The notes: generated from the letters alone by a model not told the origin. A stretch of 64,000 nucleotides of DNA from Planctomycetota bacterium (GCA_963204915.1 CAUJHS010000016.1:55001-119000); one strand, 5' to 3'; shown: positions 8,401 through 17,095, numbered from the stretch's first letter. Made by a program: numbers and translations.

Positions 8401-10560
8401 CCACCGCAATTAGCGCGAGCCGTGCTTAGCGGCGATCCGGGTTCCGGCCCGCAATCGGCCGAGTTGCTCGCGTCTGCGCCTTCGTCGCCAGGCGAACCGG
8501 GCGCTGCCGAGGACGAAGAGGAAGAAGAACGCCAACGCCTTGCGGCGCTTGCTGCGGCGGCGGGAAGCGCAGGACCGGTCGATGCGGGTGGGGCCGCCGG
8601 ACGCGGCGGTCCTGGCGGTGCAGCGCAGGCTGGCCCCCCCTCCGAACCAAGCGATGCCGCTATCGCCGGCGCTCCGAAACTGGCGCGGGCTGAAGCGGTT
8701 GCGGCGGCTCCGGGCGCTCCTGAAGCAGGCGGCGGTTCGCTGGCTCGAACTCAGCCGTCGGCAGGGCCAGATTTGGCGGCCACGCTCCAAGCCGATGCAC
8801 CGACCGTCGCAGGATTGCCCGCTTCCGCCGGACAACCCAACGTGGAAGCCTTAGCCGCTTCATCCGGCGACGTACCGGCGCCATTGGCCGGCGGATTGCT
8901 CGCCTCGGCCGAGGTCGGGCCCGTCGGCGCTTTGGAAGGGCCAGAAATGTCAGACGCCGCAGCGACCGGCCAGCCCGGGCCGCAAGTCGGCCGGCGGGCC
9001 GCTTCTTCCGCGACGGCGGATGGCCCATTGCTTGCCGACGCTTCTAACTCGGGGGCGCCAGGGCGAAGGAATGCGGCGCTTGCACTTGCCGGCGGACTCG
9101 CTGCCGACGCGGCGCCCGCGATTCCCACGGGCGCGCCATCGGGCGGCGGCTCCACGTCGGAGGAGGCGGGAACCAGTGGCGACTTAGACAACATGGCGGA
9201 AATGGACATGAGCCAATTGGCGTTCGCCGCGGCGAGCGGCGCACAGCCGGTGAGCGTGCCGGCTCCGGAGGGGCCGGGCGGAGTCGGCGAGACCTTGACC
9301 ACCAGTGTGGGACTGACCAATCGGCGCGGGCATGAAGACTCGCAAGTGGTGCACTTCCGCGATGCACGGTTCATGCGGCGCGAAGTCGGCGGTACGCCGG
9401 CGGTGAATCTGACGGCGATCGCCCCGGCGGAAGCATTCGCGCAACGTTTGCAACCCAAAGAGGAAGGCGACTCGGCCGGAGGCGGCGGACCGCCGCCGTT
9501 GACCGAAGAAACGATCGAACTCGGTCTGGCGTTTCTCGCCAAACATCAAATGCCCGATGGAAGCTGGTCGTTCAGCAACTTCGGCCGCGGCCAGCGCGGT
9601 TATGAGAACGAATCTGCGGCGCTCGAGTCCGACACCGCGGCCACGGGGCTGGCTTTACTCGCTTTTCAAGGCGGCGGTTATACGCACCAACATGGCAAAT
9701 ACAAAGACACGGTTCGGAAAGCCCTTGAATTTCTGATGCGCAATCAACGGGCCGATGGCGACTTGTACGTCCGCACCGGCGGGCCGAGCGATGCGGCGAT
9801 GTGGCTCTATAGTCATGGCGTGGCGTCGTTGGCCATGTGCGAAGCCTTCGGCATGACGCAAGACGCCGCACTCAAGGCGCCAACGCAAAAGGCCCTGGAC
9901 TTTATCATCAATGGCCAACACAAAACACGCGGCGGCTGGCGCTACTCGCCCAGCTATGGTTCGGATACGTCCGTCACGGGCTGGATGATGATGGCGCTCA
10001 AGAGCGGCGAACTGGCCGGACTGGCCGTGCCCAGCGACACGTTCCGCAATGTGGAGCGGTGGCTTGATATGGCGCAAAAGTCGCCTGCGGAGCGGCACCA
10101 ATACGTGTACAACCCGTTGGCGCCCGATACCCCGCAACAACGCCACGGGCGGCGGCCCAACCCCACCATGACCTCAGTCGGTTTGCTCATGCGGTTGTAC
10201 ACGGGCTGGCGGCGCGACAACCCGCATATCGTTGCCGGGGCAGAGTATTTGTTGTCCAACCCGCCCGAGATTGGCACGCGACGCGAACCGCAGCGCGACA
10301 CGTATTACTGGTACTACGCCACTCAGGTGCTGTTTCACATGGGAGGCGACTACTGGAAAGCGTGGAACGAACAGCTTCATCCGATGCTGCTGGCGTCGCA
10401 AGAGAAAACGGGGCCGATGGCGGGAAGCTGGAACCCGCGCACGCCGGTGCCCGATCGCTGGGGGCCGCATTGCGGTCGGCTCTATGTGACGACGCTCAAT
10501 TTACTCTCGCTTGAGGTGTACTACCGTCACTTGCCGCTGTATGTCGAAACCGGAAAATAG
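5476..10560 (+). CDS. Giant membrane protein: three TM helices, about 1200-residue disordered linker, terpene-cyclase-like toroid
   Basis: 1694 residues. The N-terminus is basic (MAKSKVRRIIRKRH) and followed by three likely transmembrane helices (about 26-46, 57-77, 86-106). Residues about 130-1330 are low-complexity and rich in Ala, Pro, Ser, Thr, Gln and later Gly, with a recurring [LVI]AR motif. Residues about 1345-1690 resemble the alpha/alpha-toroid of squalene cyclase/prenyltransferase repeat proteins: helical repeats with KHQMPDGSW, RNQRADGD and GGWRYSPSYGSD turns. I do not see the DxDD catalytic motif of squalene-hopene cyclase, so cyclase activity is doubtful. The ExbB and ExbD genes directly upstream suggest, by inference, a TonB-like role in which a long extended linker carries a folded domain across the periplasm. 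No TonB C-terminal domain is recognisable. Confidence 0.85.
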   Translation: MAKSKVRRIIRKRHLARPEPFDEQLWPIQLTLVVLGGFLLGLVLAYLRFNDLRWWANARTWLVAVPVLIVILMIVARFVDRQVMRRAVQLSLALCLLIHVILGVVFYESKIFSRIMPNNREVADVTHRPRVTIPEYHEFQLNPQQRSQQDFLRPVETATPEPETEQQLQQEPIEQPEPLERVQPQLQPIPEPETTVRPAEIEQRRPSETVPRVAEQSSQLSRQTMQTPSTAAQAAAAPAAPQESSDSPPTPRPAAPAVERQAIDAPAPRLPMNREPATTNEQTQRQLARRETQSSPTPQTTAAPTMPRRLAEPQVIPRTTTDSTPQVAAAQQTDAQEPQPMNVAVTRQTSTPTPVERAVSEPVEAPSQTTANVQRRQVESVVAPTVAQAPAPNPQRRTATPVRPEVAAVAENPASSSTPQPSPSRPTVIPQTSPIARQTAVQVESLAPPVLPPSPEVSPQAAPTTLARRATTQTPAAVTSEAPPAVQRQATQQIAATETQAQATATPGAATTTTEVATRPSSVAVARQATSAPQIARSSAEPTSAATASESSPTGANLATRRLRAEAAPTVAQAPTSAPGQRRAVQAAPTATEIAATEAPSAAPEASAVAAQIRPSSSSVARQATSSPSVSQNSLAIDVPSASPTMQAAQPSRTRAEAAAAPSLNPSATAAASPARSATPALAAVSPTPVESPALAEATPSTGSPAAQPAQMALSRGETGVAGIGASVNLDRAGPTDSGASTVASASAVRATARSTTTGPELSPSAPALVARANAGDATPSATLQSADVPLPNTLGAERPSELNASSSAALARADSQAEAASVSAAAGTVEVDMGPTRVVATSGVSRAEGGGQPDLNSQQQSRLAARSATSGAPQVALATTNTADIAAAPMATGGGEPPRPNPQLDALAAVASNAGGGEPISGGPSSAVETGPIVEASGAESVAPLQTARAASLEAPPGAGQAGGGQNDPDASNDPPQLARAVLSGDPGSGPQSAELLASAPSSPGEPGAAEDEEEEERQRLAALAAAAGSAGPVDAGGAAGRGGPGGAAQAGPPSEPSDAAIAGAPKLARAEAVAAAPGAPEAGGGSLARTQPSAGPDLAATLQADAPTVAGLPASAGQPNVEALAASSGDVPAPLAGGLLASAEVGPVGALEGPEMSDAAATGQPGPQVGRRAASSATADGPLLADASNSGAPGRRNAALALAGGLAADAAPAIPTGAPSGGGSTSEEAGTSGDLDNMAEMDMSQLAFAAASGAQPVSVPAPEGPGGVGETLTTSVGLTNRRGHEDSQVVHFRDARFMRREVGGTPAVNLTAIAPAEAFAQRLQPKEEGDSAGGGGPPPLTEETIELGLAFLAKHQMPDGSWSFSNFGRGQRGYENESAALESDTAATGLALLAFQGGGYTHQHGKYKDTVRKALEFLMRNQRADGDLYVRTGGPSDAAMWLYSHGVASLAMCEAFGMTQDAALKAPTQKALDFIINGQHKTRGGWRYSPSYGSDTSVTGWMMMALKSGELAGLAVPSDTFRNVERWLDMAQKSPAERHQYVYNPLAPDTPQQRHGRRPNPTMTSVGLLMRLYTGWRRDNPHIVAGAEYLLSNPPEIGTRREPQRDTYYWYYATQVLFHMGGDYWKAWNEQLHPMLLASQEKTGPMAGSWNPRTPVPDRWGPHCGRLYVTTLNLLSLEVYYRHLPLYVETGK
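5880..9460 (+). repeat. Low-complexity coding region with recurring LAR-type motif
   Basis: Within the giant toroid gene, roughly 3.6 kb encode a compositionally biased linker. A short motif of the form [LVI]-A-R-[QRAST] recurs at least a dozen times, for example near 6332, 6778, 6868, 7048, 7075, 7333, 7783, 7906, 8407, 8680 and 8737. Composition drifts from Gln/Pro/Thr-rich at the start to Ala/Gly/Pro/Ser-rich at the end, and one acidic run (EDEEEEE) falls near 8512. Confidence 0.7.
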
Positions 10561-10664
10561 ACGGGTTCGCTGGCGCACGGCAACTAGCGCGCCGAATGCT
10601 GGGCAGATCAAACTTATGGCATGGCTTTTGTTGTAATTCTGGGGCTTTTCTTGACAAAAACACT

Positions 10665-10693
10665 TTGACGCGCAGAAGGGGGGATGCTAAAAT
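10665..10693 (+). promoter_or_regulatory. Sigma70-type promoter of the cold-shock gene
   Basis: TTGACG (10665-10670), a 17-base spacer, then TAAAAT (10688-10693) preceded by TGC, an extended -10. Start of transcription is expected near 10700, giving a leader of about 75 bases ahead of the cold-shock gene. A second TTGACA at 10651 has the wrong spacing. Confidence 0.65.
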
Positions 10694-10776
10694 CTCCCAC
10701 GTTTTGGCGTCGTGGTGTTTTTTCGCCGGCTTGGCGAACTTGGCGCCGAGTTTTTCTACTGTGAGTTGGTATTCGA

Positions 10777-10977
10777 ATGGCTGAGGGTACGATCAAGCGT
10801 CTCACCGACAAAGGTTACGGATTCATTGAGACCAATGGTGGTTCGGACATTTTCTTTCACCTGTCAAACCTGGATGGAGTGCGGTTTGACGACCTTTACG
10901 AAGGTCAAAAGGTGACCTTCAATGAAGGGCGCGGCCCGAAAGGCCCGCGTGCCGAAAACGTCAAGCCGGCTGCCTAA
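10777..10977 (+). CDS. Cold-shock domain protein (CspA family)
   Basis: 66-residue single-domain nucleic-acid chaperone that binds single-stranded RNA/DNA. The RNA-binding motifs are intact: KGYGFIET (RNP1, around residues 12-19) and DIFFHLSNL (RNP2, around 24-32). Length is normal for CspA proteins. The Shine-Dalgarno is weak. It is a single transcription unit with an extended -10 promoter upstream and an intrinsic terminator downstream. Cold induction is plausible but not shown by the sequence, because Csp paralogues are often constitutive. Confidence 0.95.
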   Translation: MAEGTIKRLTDKGYGFIETNGGSDIFFHLSNLDGVRFDDLYEGQKVTFNEGRGPKGPRAENVKPAA

Positions 10978-11004
10978 CTGACGCATGACATCTTGACGAA
11001 GCCC

Positions 11005-11035
11005 AAGCTGGCGGACCCCCGCTGGCTTTTCTTTT
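11005..11035 (+). terminator. Intrinsic terminator of the cold-shock gene
   Basis: A 10-bp stem (11005-11014 with 11019-11028, two central G-T pairs) and an ACCC loop, followed by TTCTTTT. It lies 27 bases after the stop codon. Confidence 0.7.
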
Positions 11036-11213
11036 GCGCCATGCGACCATGCGCCGCCGTTGGATCGTCCTAGGTTCGCGAGCTGAGGAGTCAACCAAAC
11101 CAAGAGCGGGGAACAATTGGTGGTTCTTACAGCGTCCGGCGAACGGCCCACGTTGGTTCCTCGCAGCACCCCTTCGGCGACGCGCAAAAATGGCTTTTTT
11201 CCTAGAATCGGCG

Positions 11214-11222
11214 TGATATAAT
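11214..11222 (+). promoter_or_regulatory. Extended -10 promoter for the STAS gene
   Basis: TGATATAAT contains a perfect TATAAT (11217-11222) with the TGn extension; only a T-rich stretch is found at the -35 position. Predicted start near 11229, about 38 bases before the GTG start codon. Confidence 0.55.
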
Positions 11223-11266
11223 CGAACCGGCCTACAACCGTCCTGTTTCTTCGTGAGGACTTGCCC

Positions 11267-11632
11267 GTGTCTTCGTTGCGCAGCGAGATCAAAGACGACG
11301 TGATCGTCGTTTATATCACCGCCTCAAAAATTCTGGAAAACGCAAAAATCCAACAAATTGGTCAAGAGCTGACCGAGGTGTCCGAGCAAAATCCCGGCGC
11401 CAAAATGGTGTTGAACTTCCAGGAAGTGAAGTTTATGTCGTCGGCCATGATCAACAACGTGGTCAACTTTCACCGGCGGTGTCAAAAGAACGACATTAAG
11501 CTCAAGCTCTGCGACATCTCGAAAGATGTGCTTGAAGTGTTCACGTTGATGAAGCTGCATAAATTCCTGGACATTCAAAAGAGCGAAGACAAAGCCATCG
11601 CTTCGTTCGATAAAAAAGGCTGGTTCGGATAA
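11267..11632 (+). CDS. STAS-domain protein (anti-anti-sigma factor type)
   Basis: 121-residue single STAS domain, the fold of SpoIIAA/RsbV anti-sigma antagonists. The expected phosphorylatable serine lies in KFMSSAMIN (about residues 57-58), with a beta strand (MVLNFQEV) before it. I choose GTG 11267 over the in-frame TTG 11261 because GAGG at 11255-11258 is then 8 bases away instead of 2. No anti-sigma kinase or PP2C phosphatase gene lies nearby, so it is an orphan whose partners must be elsewhere. It has its own promoter and stands alone in this orientation until the dehydrogenase-like gene 205 bases on. Confidence 0.88.
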   Translation: MSSLRSEIKDDVIVVYITASKILENAKIQQIGQELTEVSEQNPGAKMVLNFQEVKFMSSAMINNVVNFHRRCQKNDIKLKLCDISKDVLEVFTLMKLHKFLDIQKSEDKAIASFDKKGWFG

Positions 11633-11837
11633 TCGCCGCCCGCCCCGGTTGCGCCGTACTGCCTGGGCCGTCGTTCGCTGCGGCGCTGGTTTGAGCGATA
11701 CGGTCCCTCGTCAGCGCGTGGTTGAGGCCGCCCCCAACGGCGTTCGACCGCCGCGCTTCACTCATCGCGCCCGATCGCCGGCGCGCTGCTGCGCCGTTCA
11801 CGCCGTCTTCTGCTTCTTTCCCGCCTTAGTTCTCATC

Positions 11838-14800
11838 ATGCTCTCGTGTCGTTGTGCCGTATTTGGCGTCGCGTTTCTCTTGTTAATGGTTTGCGTAGCG
11901 CGCGGCGAAGACCCGTTCGCCGCAGGCGTGCGTCCTACAGAACCGCTCTCGCCGGAGGAGCAGCAGCGATCGTTTACGCTGCCGCCGGGCTTTGAGATTC
12001 AACTTGTCGCGGCCGAACCGCAAATTCAGAAGCCGCTGAACCTGGCGTTCGACGCGCGAGGCCGGCTGTGGGTGACCGACACGGTGGAGTATCCTTACGC
12101 CGCTCCGCCCGACCGACCTGGCCGTGATTCGATCAAGATTCTTGAAGATACCAATGGCGACGGCGCCGCGGACCGTGTGATCACGTTTGCCGAAGGGTTA
12201 AACATTCCTATCGGATTGTATCCCTATAAGAATGGCGTCGTCGCCTACAGCATTCCCAACATCTATTTCTTTGAAGACACCGACGGCGATGACCGATGCG
12301 ACCGGCAAACCAAATTGTTTGGCCCGTTTGATTACTCGCGCGATACGCACGGCATGCAAAACGCCTTTCGCCGCGGCTTGGATGGATGGCTCTACGCGTG
12401 CCATGGGTTCAACAACCAATCGAAGGTGAGCGGCGCCGACGGCCGGCAAATCACCATGAACTCGGGCAACACCTATCGCATGCGGCTGGATGGTTCGCAC
12501 ATCGACCATTTCACTTGGGGCCAGGTGAACCCCTTCGGCATGACCATGGATCCGCTGGGCAACCTGTTTACCGCCGACTGTCACAGCAAACCGGTTTATC
12601 AACTCTTGCGAGGAGGCTATTACCCGAGTTTTGGAGCGCCGCACGATGGCTTAGGCTTTGTGCCTCCCATGATGGAACACCTGCACGGTTCGACCGCGAT
12701 TGCGGGCGTGCTGCACTACGCCGATGATCGCTTCCCGCCGGAGTTTCGCGGCAATTTATTCAGCGGCAACGTAATGACCAGCCGCATCAACCGCAACTCG
12801 TTGGAGTATCGCGGTTCAACGATCGCGGCACGGGAAGAACCGGATTTTGTAGCGACAACCGATCCGTGGTTTCGACCTGTCGATTTGCAGCTTGCCGCGG
12901 ATGGCTCGATGTACGTGGCCGATTTTTACAACCGGATTATCGGCCATTATGAAGTGCCGCTAACGCATCCGGGCCGAGACCGGCATCGTGGCCGAATTTG
13001 GCGCGTTGTCTATCGCGGCGAAGAATCCGATCCGGCGCCGCGAAACAATTTGGCGAATGCGGACATTCCCGCACTGATTGCCGCGCTGGGTAGCTCAAAT
13101 CTTACCGAGCGACTCCTCGCGACGAATGAATTGACCGACCGCGTCGGCGCCAGGGCGGCGCCAGCCTTGGACGAGGCGTTCCAAGCAGCAGAACAACCGC
13201 AGGCGCGCGTTCACGCGTTAGCGGCGCTGTTTCGGATCGGCAAGGTGCGCGGCGACCTTTGGACGCGTGCGGTTCAAGATTCTGACCGCGCCGTACGAAT
13301 TCATGCGCTCAAACTCCTCGCGGAAGAAACGGCCTGGTCTGATGAGCAACGTCAGTTGACGCTTTCCGCCTTGCACGATGAAGACGCTTTCGTACGGCGG
13401 GCCGCGGCCGACGCTTTGGGCCAACACCCGCATCCATCTCAAGTGACGCCGCTCCTGGAGTTGCTCAACGCGACGGCAGAGCAAGACGTGTTGCTGCGTC
13501 ATACGGCGCGCATCGCGCTGAAGTATCAATTTCTTGACGAATTGGTCATAGCGTCGCTGCCCGCGTTGCGTCTCGACGACGCGGCCTTAGGCCAGGTGGC
13601 CGATGTGATGATCGCCGTTCGTTCGCCAACGGCGGCGGCGTTTCTGATCGACTACCTGGGACAGCACGAAACGGAAGCGGAGAAAACGCGCCAGTATGTC
13701 GAGCACGCCGCGCGCTACATGGCGCCCGAGAAAATCGACGACTTCGCGAAATTTGCCCGTGAACGGTTTCCCCGAGATCCCGATTTGCAGAATGCATTGC
13801 TTACGGCGCTACGCGATGGTTTGGCGCAGCGCGGCTTGGCGGCGCCCGCTGCTTTGCGCGCCTGGGCGGCCGAGTTGGCCTCGCGACTGTTTGACGCATC
13901 GGCCCAGACGGCCGATCGTTGGACGAATTCGCCTTTGCCGCAAGCGACAAAACGCGATAACCCGTGGGTCTTGCAACAGCGCGTCTCGGACGATGGCGAC
14001 GAGAAGTCCCTCTTTTTGTGCAGCTTACCGCGCGGCGAGCAATTGACGGGCGTACTCCGGTCGCCGGAATTCACCGTTCCTGCGAAGCTAAGTTTTTTCA
14101 CGGCGGGGCACAATGGTTTTCCCACCACGCCACTTGTGCCGCGAAATATCGTTCGCTTGCGCGACGCGTCAACCAATGAAATTCTCGCCGAAGCTACGCC
14201 GCCGCGGCATGACACGGCGCATCGTATCGTATGGGACTTGGCGTCGGTCGCGGGACGCCTCGGGTACGTGGAAATCGTGGATGGCGACGATCGAGGCGCC
14301 TACGCATGGTTGGCTGTGGGGCGGTTCTCGCCAGCGGTCGTTACGATGCCCGCCTATGACCCGGCGCAACCTTCGTTGCGCGACCAGGCGGCGGCGCGGC
14401 TGGTGCGAGACTTTCAGCTGGAAGAACTGGTGCCGCGTTTGCCTGCGATGCTGCAAAGGAAAGATGGAGACGCCGCGACGCAGAAGGCGCTCGCCGAGGC
14501 GATCTTGGCCGTGCGCCCGAATCCGGTGTTGGCCGCGCTGGCTGCCGTGCTGGACGACGCGGCATTGGCCCCAGAGGTGCGTCATCGCGCCGTCGAGGCC
14601 ATCGCTCAGCAAGGCCATGTTGCGGTGGAAGAAACGCTGGCCAAGGCGTTTCAAGAATCGCCGCAGCGCGTTCAGGCCGTGATGGCGCAGTCGTTGGCCG
14701 CGACGCCCGAAGGAGCCGCCATGTTGGTCACAATGGCGGAGCGCGGCGCCGCCTCGCCTCGGTTATTGACGTTGTCGACCGTCGCACGACCGTTGGCCGC

Positions 14801-15365
14801 TCATCAGGTTGAAGCCCTGAGCCGCCGTGTGCAACGGTTGACGGAGTCGCTGCCTCCGGCGAACGTAACGCTGCTGCAACTGATGGCCCAGCGGCGGGAA
14901 CAGCACCAGGGATTTGCGGTGTCGTTGGAGCGCGGAGCGCAAGTATTTGATAAGCAATGCGCCACGTGCCATCAGGTCGACGGCAAAGGAGCGGTCATCG
15001 GACCGCAGTTAGACGGCATTGGCAACCGCGGGTTGGAGCGTTTGTTGGAAGACGTGTTGGCGCCGAACCAAAACGTGGATGTGGCGTTCCGAGTAACGAC
15101 GTTCGCGTTGGCCGATGGCCGCATCGTTTCGGGACTGGTGCGACGCGAGGAAGGCGAAGTCCTGATTGTCGCTGACAATCAAGGGAAAGAAATCAAGATT
15201 CCCAAGAGCGATATTGACGAACAGGCCCAAACCGCGCTTTCGCTCATGCCCGAGAACGTGGCCGAGATTGTGCCAGAAGACGACTTTCATCACCTTGTGG
15301 GTTTTCTGCTCCAGCAGCGCGGCCCGGGAGCGGCGGAGCCGGCGTCCTCGGGCGACGCACGCTAA
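11838..15365 (+). CDS. Secreted dehydrogenase-like propeller with HEAT repeats and C-terminal heme c domain
   Basis: 1175 residues from ATG 11838, where a signal peptide begins (MLSCRCAVFGVAFLLLMVCVA, predicted cleavage after ARG). Residues about 45-395 form the membrane-bound dehydrogenase-type beta-propeller common in planctomycetes and verrucomicrobia (FDARGRLWVTDTVEYPY, DTNGDGAAD, WGQVNPFGM, VADFYNRIIGHYEV). Residues about 400-720 look like HEAT repeats (LAEETAWSDEQ, AFVRRAAADALGQH). The C-terminus has one heme c site, CATCH at about 1041-1045, in the Pirellula-type heme-binding domain. Likely an exported redox protein; substrate unknown. The open frame extends 63 codons upstream, but that extension has no signal peptide and is intergenic in character. 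Confidence 0.9.
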   Translation: MLSCRCAVFGVAFLLLMVCVARGEDPFAAGVRPTEPLSPEEQQRSFTLPPGFEIQLVAAEPQIQKPLNLAFDARGRLWVTDTVEYPYAAPPDRPGRDSIKILEDTNGDGAADRVITFAEGLNIPIGLYPYKNGVVAYSIPNIYFFEDTDGDDRCDRQTKLFGPFDYSRDTHGMQNAFRRGLDGWLYACHGFNNQSKVSGADGRQITMNSGNTYRMRLDGSHIDHFTWGQVNPFGMTMDPLGNLFTADCHSKPVYQLLRGGYYPSFGAPHDGLGFVPPMMEHLHGSTAIAGVLHYADDRFPPEFRGNLFSGNVMTSRINRNSLEYRGSTIAAREEPDFVATTDPWFRPVDLQLAADGSMYVADFYNRIIGHYEVPLTHPGRDRHRGRIWRVVYRGEESDPAPRNNLANADIPALIAALGSSNLTERLLATNELTDRVGARAAPALDEAFQAAEQPQARVHALAALFRIGKVRGDLWTRAVQDSDRAVRIHALKLLAEETAWSDEQRQLTLSALHDEDAFVRRAAADALGQHPHPSQVTPLLELLNATAEQDVLLRHTARIALKYQFLDELVIASLPALRLDDAALGQVADVMIAVRSPTAAAFLIDYLGQHETEAEKTRQYVEHAARYMAPEKIDDFAKFARERFPRDPDLQNALLTALRDGLAQRGLAAPAALRAWAAELASRLFDASAQTADRWTNSPLPQATKRDNPWVLQQRVSDDGDEKSLFLCSLPRGEQLTGVLRSPEFTVPAKLSFFTAGHNGFPTTPLVPRNIVRLRDASTNEILAEATPPRHDTAHRIVWDLASVAGRLGYVEIVDGDDRGAYAWLAVGRFSPAVVTMPAYDPAQPSLRDQAAARLVRDFQLEELVPRLPAMLQRKDGDAATQKALAEAILAVRPNPVLAALAAVLDDAALAPEVRHRAVEAIAQQGHVAVEETLAKAFQESPQRVQAVMAQSLAATPEGAAMLVTMAERGAASPRLLTLSTVARPLAAHQVEALSRRVQRLTESLPPANVTLLQLMAQRREQHQGFAVSLERGAQVFDKQCATCHQVDGKGAVIGPQLDGIGNRGLERLLEDVLAPNQNVDVAFRVTTFALADGRIVSGLVRREEGEVLIVADNQGKEIKIPKSDIDEQAQTALSLMPENVAEIVPEDDFHHLVGFLLQQRGPGAAEPASSGDAR

Positions 15366-15382
15366 GCGATAACGCATCTCGG

Positions 15383-17095
15383 TTATGTTGCGGGCTGAGC
15401 AAGTTGGTCGCGCATGGCTTCTTCAACTTTCGCGCGGGCGATCAGGACTTGTTCCACGACGGTCGTCATGCGCGACTCGTCTGCGTGGGGCGAAAGCACA
15501 TACGACTTGATGGCGTTGACTGGCTCGCCGTAGTCCGACACGCGGTAGTTATCGGTAAAGCCAAGTGCGACGCCGCGCCCGTGCAAGGCGTCGAACTGGA
15601 CGCGGTCGAAAATGCGGCGGTTCATTTCGTTGTGCAGCAACAACCTGGGGCGGTATGCCGGATCGCGCATTTCGCGGTCTTTGACCGTGAACGTATCGAC
15701 CTCAGCAGGATACGCGCGAAACAGCGTAACGGGACCCACGTTGCGCTCGTTGAGGACGGACAGTTCGGGTCGGCCGCCGATGTGCTCTCTCAGAATTTCG
15801 GCCATTTCGACCGCGTGCCCAAGCAGGACGCGAAAACCTTCTTTACCTAACATCAGCAAATTGGCCAATGCGGCCATCGGCCCGGTGGCGCTGCGCGAGG
15901 TTTCAAGCGAATACGCGCCAGGATGATAATGCCCGTGGTGAAACAAGTACGGCGCCATGTCGCGTGTGCGGAGGAGTCGCGTAAAGTCCTCTCGGTCGCG
16001 CACCAGAAAGAGCGACGAAATATAGGGAGCGAACCCCGTCTTGTGAAAGTCGACCCCGAGCGAGTCCGCCAGGCTCAAGTGCTGAATTCGGTTCCATGCC
16101 GCCGCCAAGGCGCGTAAGGTGCGAGCGCGGAACTCCAACGGATTGGCGTTGAAGTCGTATCCGCCAAACATACGCCACGCCCAACCAATGACCGAATCGG
16201 CATGGAGGTGCGGCCGATAGTCTAAGTTGCGCCGCTGGACGAGACGGTCGCGCAGGGCGTGAATGGCGTGGAGATCGTCAATTCCAAAGGCGTCGGTGGT
16301 GCCCATGGTGGCGACAATCGCGGCGATGCGGCGTTTGGCCGCGATGGCTTCTTCCGCGAGATGCTCAAGGGCCGCGACATCGACGGAGTTATCGGCATGG
16401 GTGACGGCGCGAAGGACGTTATCCTGACCGATGCCTAACCATCCTGCCACGCTAGCGCAGGCGAAGTGACTGTGATCCGAGGCGAGCACCACCGCATCGC
16501 CTTGCAGGCCGCTTTGCATCGCGCCGGGACACACTTTTTCCAAGGCCAATTTCACTCCATAGAGCAAGGTTCCCGCGCCGCCAAAGGTGAACAAGCCACT
16601 GGCATGCGCCGGGTCGTACCCCACCAGGTCGGCAATCATGGCGGCGACACGCGCCTCGGCCTCGGAGAAGCCCAGACCACTTTCTTCGCTGCAAAGGTTG
16701 GGGTTGTAAATCGAAGGCAACAACACGCCTACGACGCCAGCGATAGATGGAGGCGCCGTCACATTCACTTGCGCCGCCGGATGACTCCAAATGGGCATGC
16801 CTTCCAGGCATGACACGAGCCTTGGCAGGACGGCTTCCAGCGTCGCCCCTTGCTCTGTCACACGCGCTTGCTGCGCTGCCACGAAGTCGGGCGCGCGAGG
16901 CGATCCAAGCAGCGGTGCTTGTGTCTTGAGCGCGTCCACCTGATCGAGCGCGCGCAACACGGAGAACGCCATGTAACCGTCGTGCACCGCGTCGGAAACG
17001 GGCGCAGGGAACGCATGGCGTAGCGAGTCCAACAAATGTCGATAACGAGGCATAGGAATGGAGGGCGTGCTGGGCGGCGCTGCATGAGGAGTCAT
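15383..17095 (-). CDS. Group II pyridoxal-5'-phosphate-dependent decarboxylase
   Basis: 570-residue enzyme of the glutamate/aromatic amino acid decarboxylase fold. The PLP-binding lysine is in VDFHKTGFAPY (about residue 351), the cofactor-stacking histidine in SDHSHFACA (about 207), and the phosphate-binding loop in FTFGGAGTLLYG. The substrate cannot be read from these motifs; family members act on glutamate, aspartate, aromatic amino acids or diaminobutyrate, and some are uncharacterised. ATG 17095 is kept as start; an internal ATG 14 codons on is possible. It is last in a minus-strand trio with a methyltransferase (77-base gap) and a nucleoside hydrolase. Its stop lies 17 bases from the convergent dehydrogenase-like gene. 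Confidence 0.88.
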   Translation of the reverse strand: MTPHAAPPSTPSIPMPRYRHLLDSLRHAFPAPVSDAVHDGYMAFSVLRALDQVDALKTQAPLLGSPRAPDFVAAQQARVTEQGATLEAVLPRLVSCLEGMPIWSHPAAQVNVTAPPSIAGVVGVLLPSIYNPNLCSEESGLGFSEAEARVAAMIADLVGYDPAHASGLFTFGGAGTLLYGVKLALEKVCPGAMQSGLQGDAVVLASDHSHFACASVAGWLGIGQDNVLRAVTHADNSVDVAALEHLAEEAIAAKRRIAAIVATMGTTDAFGIDDLHAIHALRDRLVQRRNLDYRPHLHADSVIGWAWRMFGGYDFNANPLEFRARTLRALAAAWNRIQHLSLADSLGVDFHKTGFAPYISSLFLVRDREDFTRLLRTRDMAPYLFHHGHYHPGAYSLETSRSATGPMAALANLLMLGKEGFRVLLGHAVEMAEILREHIGGRPELSVLNERNVGPVTLFRAYPAEVDTFTVKDREMRDPAYRPRLLLHNEMNRRIFDRVQFDALHGRGVALGFTDNYRVSDYGEPVNAIKSYVLSPHADESRMTTVVEQVLIARAKVEEAMRDQLAQPAT

